Below, piece by piece: positions 58,456-64,000 of a DNA stretch of 64,000 nucleotides (position 1 is the first letter of the stretch; every line of letters starts with the position of its first letter). Source of the stretch: an uncultured SAR86 cluster bacterium (GTDB taxonomy: Bacteria > Pseudomonadota > Gammaproteobacteria > Magnimaribacterales > Magnimaribacteraceae). The translations under genes and the position numbers were made by a program. The stretch lies in contig CACAGI010000005.1 in the NCBI GenBank assembly GCA_902532015.1, positions 1 through 64,000 of the forward strand, read 5' to 3'. The notes beneath the pieces were generated by a model. That model did not search any database and was not told the DNA's origin. It was given only the letters and a program-made list of their open reading frames with translations.

Positions 58456-60204
58456 ATGAGAGATATGAGTAAAACACAGACATCAGGCGGAGATGCTTTA
58501 ATACGATCGCTTCACGAGGAAGGAGTTGAGCTCGTGTTTGGCTACCCTGGCGGTGCTGCTCTACACATATATGATGCTTTATTCAATCAATCTGAAGTAG
58601 AGCATATCTTAGTCAGACATGAACAGGGAGCTGTTCATGCTGCAGATGGATATGCAAGGTCTACAGGAAAACCAGGTGTTGCATTAGTTACTTCAGGGCC
58701 CGGAGCCACTAATGCTATAACTGGCCTAGCGACGGCCTTTATGGATTCAATACCAGTTGTCGTAATTTCTGGACAAGTTAAATCTGAATTAATAGGAACA
58801 GATTCTTTCCAAGAAACTGATATGATTGGAGTGTCTAGGCCGATTGTTAAGCATAGCTTTTTGGTCCAAAAAGCAGAAGATATACCAGAAATTGTTAAAA
58901 AGGCTTTTCATATAGCTACTACAGGTCGACCAGGGCCGGTTGTCATCGATGTGCCGAAAGATTTTACAGACCCAAACCATACCTTTGATTTTGTTTATCC
59001 CAGTGAAATTAACATGCGATCCTATAAGCCTGCTAAAGCTGGAGATTCAAAGCAAATAAAGAAAGCTGTTGATCTGATATTAGAAGCCAAACAACCTGTT
59101 ATCTACTCGGGTGGAGGAGTAATCAATGATAACGCTTCAGCTGAATTAACAGAGTTAGCAAAGTTACTACAATTTCCAATTACAAATACTCTAATGGGCC
59201 TTGGTGCTTTTCCAGGAACCGATCCTCAATTTTTGGGCATGCTTGGAATGCACGGTACCTATGAAGCTAATATGGTTATGCATAATGCTGATTTAATCAT
59301 TGCTGTTGGTGCAAGGTTTGATGATCGAATTACAAATGATCCTAAAAAATTCGCTTTAAAAGCTAAGAAAATTCACATTGATGTGGATCCAGCTTCTTTA
59401 TCTAAAATAATTCATGCTGATGTGCCTATAACTGGTTCGGCGAAAGAATGCTTAACGAGTTTGATATCTGAACTTAAACAACACAACATAGAAAAAAATA
59501 AGCTAGAACCTTGGCATAAACAAATTACAGAATGGCGTAATAAGCATGGATTAAACCATTCGATGTTAGATGTAGTTCCAGAAAATGGGAAAATCCTTCC
59601 TCAACAAGTTATTCAATCTTTATATAAGGAAACCGAGGGAAAAGCCTTTGTCACATCTGATGTAGGCCAACATCAAATGTTTGCTGCTCAATATTACTTC
59701 TTTGATAAGCCCAGGCAATGGATTAATTCTGGAGGTCTAGGAACAATGGGATTTGGTTTGCCTTCTGCGATGGGGGTTCAATTTGCCTATCCAGAGGATA
59801 CTGTTGCATGTGTTACAGGAGAAGGAAGTATTCAAATGTGTATACAAGAATTATCCACATGCTTTCAATACGGACTACCTATAAAAATAATAAACTTAAA
59901 TAATGCAGCTTTAGGAATGGTTAAGCAGTGGCAGGATATGCAATATGGAGGAAGACACTCTTCAAGCACTTATGAGAATTCATTGCCCGATTTTTGTGCT
60001 TTGTCTGAGTCTTATGGACATGTTGGTATAAAAGTAACTCAATTATCTGAATTAGAGTCCGCCATGAAAGAATGCATTTCCTTGAAAGATAAATTGGTAT
60101 TCCTTGATGTGGATGTTGATCCTGATGAACATGTATATCCAATGTTGGAAGCAGGCAATGCAATGGATTACATGCATTTGAGTAAAGATAAAAAGACTTG
60201 GTAA
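58456..60204 (+). CDS. ilvB: acetolactate synthase large subunit (ORF track start 58414; likely start 58456 or 58465)
   Basis: VFGYPGGAALHIYDALF, ILVRHEQGAVHAADGYAR, GPGATNAITGLATA; followed by ilvH and ilvC. Confidence 0.95.
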   Translation: MRDMSKTQTSGGDALIRSLHEEGVELVFGYPGGAALHIYDALFNQSEVEHILVRHEQGAVHAADGYARSTGKPGVALVTSGPGATNAITGLATAFMDSIPVVVISGQVKSELIGTDSFQETDMIGVSRPIVKHSFLVQKAEDIPEIVKKAFHIATTGRPGPVVIDVPKDFTDPNHTFDFVYPSEINMRSYKPAKAGDSKQIKKAVDLILEAKQPVIYSGGGVINDNASAELTELAKLLQFPITNTLMGLGAFPGTDPQFLGMLGMHGTYEANMVMHNADLIIAVGARFDDRITNDPKKFALKAKKIHIDVDPASLSKIIHADVPITGSAKECLTSLISELKQHNIEKNKLEPWHKQITEWRNKHGLNHSMLDVVPENGKILPQQVIQSLYKETEGKAFVTSDVGQHQMFAAQYYFFDKPRQWINSGGLGTMGFGLPSAMGVQFAYPEDTVACVTGEGSIQMCIQELSTCFQYGLPIKIINLNNAALGMVKQWQDMQYGGRHSSSTYENSLPDFCALSESYGHVGIKVTQLSELESAMKECISLKDKLVFLDVDVDPDEHVYPMLEAGNAMDYMHLSKDKKTW

Positions 60205-60683
60205 TGAAAAGAGTTATAGCATTATTAATGGAAAACCAACCTGGTGCCCTTTCAAGAGTGGTAGGTTTATTTTCTCAACGCGGATACAACATTGAGACTT
60301 TGATAGTGGCACCAACAAATGATCCGACTTTATCACGACTGACTATGACTACCATTGGAGATGAGAAGGTTGTGCAGCAAATAACTAAACAATTGGATAA
60401 ATTAATAGACGTTGTAACTGTTTGTGATCTTGGCGAATCTGAGTTTGTTGAAAGAGAATTAATGCTTGTTAAATTAAATAAAAGCTCTATAGCTATTGAT
60501 GAAATAGAGAAGTTACAGGGGAAAGTGGTTTTTGAAGATAACAACATCATTAACTTACAATTTGTAGGAGAGCCTGATAAGTTAGACAAGCTAGTGGATA
60601 ATTTAAAAACAAAAGAGCCTCTAGAGATTGTAAGAAGTGGATCTTTAGGTATTTCTTCAAACTCGAAGACATTGACTATATAA
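60204..60683 (+). CDS. ilvH: acetolactate synthase small subunit (likely start 60204)
   Basis: ALLMENQPGALSRVVGLFSQRGYNIETLIVAPTNDPTLSRLTM. Confidence 0.96.
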   Translation: MKRVIALLMENQPGALSRVVGLFSQRGYNIETLIVAPTNDPTLSRLTMTTIGDEKVVQQITKQLDKLIDVVTVCDLGESEFVERELMLVKLNKSSIAIDEIEKLQGKVVFEDNNIINLQFVGEPDKLDKLVDNLKTKEPLEIVRSGSLGISSNSKTLTI

Positions 60684-60687
60684 ATAA

Positions 60688-61731
<1,044 letters not shown>

Positions 61732-61732
61732 A

Positions 61733-62518
61733 ATGTCTGACGATCCTCAAGAAAGTTTAGATCTCTTCGATGAGCACGAAGAGATAGTTTCCGAGGATGG
61801 AAAAAAGGTAAAAAGAAAGGGTATATATCTCTTACCTAATCTACTAACCACTGCTTCTCTTTTTGCTGGCTTCTTTTCTATAGTTTCAGCAATAAATGGT
61901 AATTTTGTATACGCTGGTATGGCTATTTTTGCCTCACAAATGTTAGATGGTCTTGATGGTAGAGTGGCAAGATTAACCAATTCACAAAGTCTTTTCGGCG
62001 CTCAATACGATAGCCTTTGTGACGTTATATCTTTTGGGTTAGCGCCAGCTCTTATTGTCTTTCTTTGGGGGCTAGACTCTATTGGACAGGCGGGTTGGGT
62101 ATTTTCTTTCTTTTACGTAGCCGCAGCTGCTTTAAGACTAGCTAGATTCAATACTTACATTGGTTCTGAAGATACTTTCTTTAAAGGTCTGCCTAGTCCA
62201 ATCGCAGGAGCTATGGTTGTTTATTTTATTTGGGCAATGAGTTCATACGGTATGCAAGGTGAAGAAGTAGGTAGGGCCTTGGCGATATTCACAGCTTTCT
62301 TAACAGGACTTGTGTCGATTCTAATGGTAGTTAATATTCCTTATTACAGCTTTAAAGAGATAGAGATGAAAAAAAGAGTACCTTTTTTTAGTATGCTATT
62401 TGTGATCTTTATATTTGCTTTCATTTCAATAGATCCCCCTATAGTTTTGGCATCTTGCGCTTTTGTTTACATATTATCTGGCCCGGTAATGTGGGCTTAT
62501 AAAGCTTTAAAAAAATAA
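61733..62518 (+). CDS. pssA: CDP-diacylglycerol-serine O-phosphatidyltransferase
   Basis: LPNLLTTASLFAGFFSIVSA, DGLDGRVARLTNSQSLFGAQYDSLCDVISFGLAPA. Confidence 0.95.
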   Translation: MSDDPQESLDLFDEHEEIVSEDGKKVKRKGIYLLPNLLTTASLFAGFFSIVSAINGNFVYAGMAIFASQMLDGLDGRVARLTNSQSLFGAQYDSLCDVISFGLAPALIVFLWGLDSIGQAGWVFSFFYVAAAALRLARFNTYIGSEDTFFKGLPSPIAGAMVVYFIWAMSSYGMQGEEVGRALAIFTAFLTGLVSILMVVNIPYYSFKEIEMKKRVPFFSMLFVIFIFAFISIDPPIVLASCAFVYILSGPVMWAYKALKK

Positions 62519-62523
62519 CCTAC

Positions 62524-63597
62524 TTATTTTGTTTTGCGCCAATAACCTGTAAAGCTCATCTGATCTGATTTAAGACCATACTTATTTTTAAATATTTTCC
62601 TTATAGCTGATATTTGTTTTGCTTCTCCAGCTCCAAATACATAAAGTGCACTGGTATCAATTTCTAAATTTTCTATTTTTTTTATTAGTTCAGTTCCTTC
62701 TCCAGCTGCCTGTTTTTTTCTATAAATCCAGTCTATTTTATTTCGATCATCATCGTAATTAAAACGTGTTGTTTCGTCTTGGGTTTCAAAGAAGCACTTG
62801 TAATTCTCTTTATTTGCAAGGTTTTCAATTGAAGCAAGAACGGCGGGCTGGGCTGTTTCATCACCAATAAATAAATACTCTTTAGTTTTTTTAGGTGGGG
62901 TAAAAGTTGTTCTTGGACCCCAAAAAGCAACTTCACAACCTTCGACGACTTTCTCCGACCACACAGCAAGAGGTCCAGGGTGGTCATGAAGCACAAACCA
63001 GACATCAATTGCATTTTCTCTAAAATTCCTGATCGTATAGTAAGCAGCAGAGTAGGGGTTTTTTTCAGTATTTCCGAGATCTCTAAAATTTTGCATCTTA
63101 AAGCCCTCAGGGTAATTATGTTCTATTTCTTGATGAACGATAAAGTACACAAACGCATCATTTCCTAGATCAGGTAGGTCTTCTAATCCTCCTTCAAAGG
63201 TAATTTCCAATATATTAGAAGATATAGTTCTTTTCCCTGTTACTTTTGTGATATACGTTTTAAGGTTTAGGGTTTTTTCTATTAAGTTTTCTATCCGAGT
63301 CTTTGGATAATTTTTTGGCGCTTTATTTCTTGCTTGATTTAAGAAAGTGTAAAAAAAAGTACTCACTTCATTTGAGTCTTTTGCTTCTTGAGGAAATTTA
63401 ATAACCCTATCAATTTTTTTATCGGATACATTAATTACTAGTGAGATTTCCTTTTCTGAAATATCAGTGATTTTTGTTCCAATTGGGTTGGTTATATCAA
63501 GGTAATATTCAGAGATAAGTTTTAGCGCATCATCGTTTACATCATTGTGCAAATCTACCATCAGTTCAATTGCTTCTTGGTTATCCTTATCAAACAT
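62524..63597 (-). CDS. siderophore-interacting protein (FAD-binding) with N-terminal DUF2470-like region
   Basis: GDETAQPAVLASIENL, ENAIDVWFVLHDHPGPLAVWSEKVVEGCEVAFWGPR; N-terminal DLHNDVNDDALKLI... region. Confidence 0.82.
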   Translation of the reverse strand: MFDKDNQEAIELMVDLHNDVNDDALKLISEYYLDITNPIGTKITDISEKEISLVINVSDKKIDRVIKFPQEAKDSNEVSTFFYTFLNQARNKAPKNYPKTRIENLIEKTLNLKTYITKVTGKRTISSNILEITFEGGLEDLPDLGNDAFVYFIVHQEIEHNYPEGFKMQNFRDLGNTEKNPYSAAYYTIRNFRENAIDVWFVLHDHPGPLAVWSEKVVEGCEVAFWGPRTTFTPPKKTKEYLFIGDETAQPAVLASIENLANKENYKCFFETQDETTRFNYDDDRNKIDWIYRKKQAAGEGTELIKKIENLEIDTSALYVFGAGEAKQISAIRKIFKNKYGLKSDQMSFTGYWRKTK

Positions 63598-63600
63598 AAT

Positions 63601-64000
63601 CTAGATTTCAAACGATCTATACTCTTTAGCTTGATTAACTAACGTGTCCTTATATTCTTTTGCATTAATACATATCTCGTCGAAAGCAATAAAGTATATT
63701 TTGTCTTCAGATCTTAGATAGTATCCATCTATTGTTAGGGCAAACATTTTTGCATTCTTATCTTTTATGCCATGTTGAGCATTTAAAGAAGCCGATATAT
63801 TTTTTGAATGATCATTATTCATATGATCAATTATTGATTCTTCGTTGTTAGACCATTTAGTTCCAATTGGTCTCCAATTATTATTTTTTAACCAAGCAAT
63901 TTTACCAAAACCTCCAATCCATCTAGCTTGAGATATTTCTAATCTATAGAAGTTAAAATCATGCATTGAAGAATATTTTTTACTTTCTGGAAGGAATTTA
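63601..64000 (-). CDS. HugZ/PNPOx-like heme-utilisation protein, 5'-truncated by the window edge (ORF track start 63966)
   Basis: FNFYRLEISQARWIGGFGKIAWL and IIDHMNNDHSKNISASL (DUF2470); frame stays open upstream of 63966 to the edge (KFLPESKKYSS). Confidence 0.72.
   Translation of the reverse strand, partial: KFLPESKKYSSMHDFNFYRLEISQARWIGGFGKIAWLKNNNWRPIGTKWSNNEESIIDHMNNDHSKNISASLNAQHGIKDKNAKMFALTIDGYYLRSEDKIYFIAFDEICINAKEYKDTLVNQAKEYRSFEI

Noticed and set aside
58414-60204. Glyoxylate carboligase for the TPP enzyme after the glycerate kinase
   Set aside because: It retains the RHEQGA catalytic Glu region of acetolactate synthase and is followed by ilvH and ilvC.

Overview
This is a 64 kb AT-rich, gene-dense bacterial chromosomal segment. 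Gene content and order (parE/parC, nadD-rsfS-rlmH-mrdA-rodA-mltB-dacA, holA-lptE-leuS, accBC-aroQ, trxA-rho, bamD/rluD-pgeF, ilvBHC-pssA) point to a gammaproteobacterium. The streamlined style, with near-zero intergenic space and several convergent stop overlaps, suggests a marine SAR86-like lineage, but that is inference only. I saw no rRNA, tRNA, CRISPR array, transposase or phage genes. The best items for follow-up are: (1) a one-nucleotide frameshift at an A8 run that splits the PBP2 gene mrdA between its membrane anchor and its catalytic part; (2) a tight five-gene operon of peroxiredoxin, cytochrome P450, a lipocalin-like DUF protein, an APH-like kinase and a small helical protein; (3) a dsbD locus reduced to its N-terminal domain, head-to-head and overlapping with a PCuAC copper chaperone; (4) a Leu-rich segment with three mutually exclusive hairpins upstream of ilvB; (5) an unlisted 35-codon membrane-peptide ORF; (6) a tandem pair of large CBM9/DUF5916-type outer-membrane proteins; (7) a DUF2470-SIP fusion next to a HugZ-like gene. 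All family calls come from reading motifs by eye; no database search was run.
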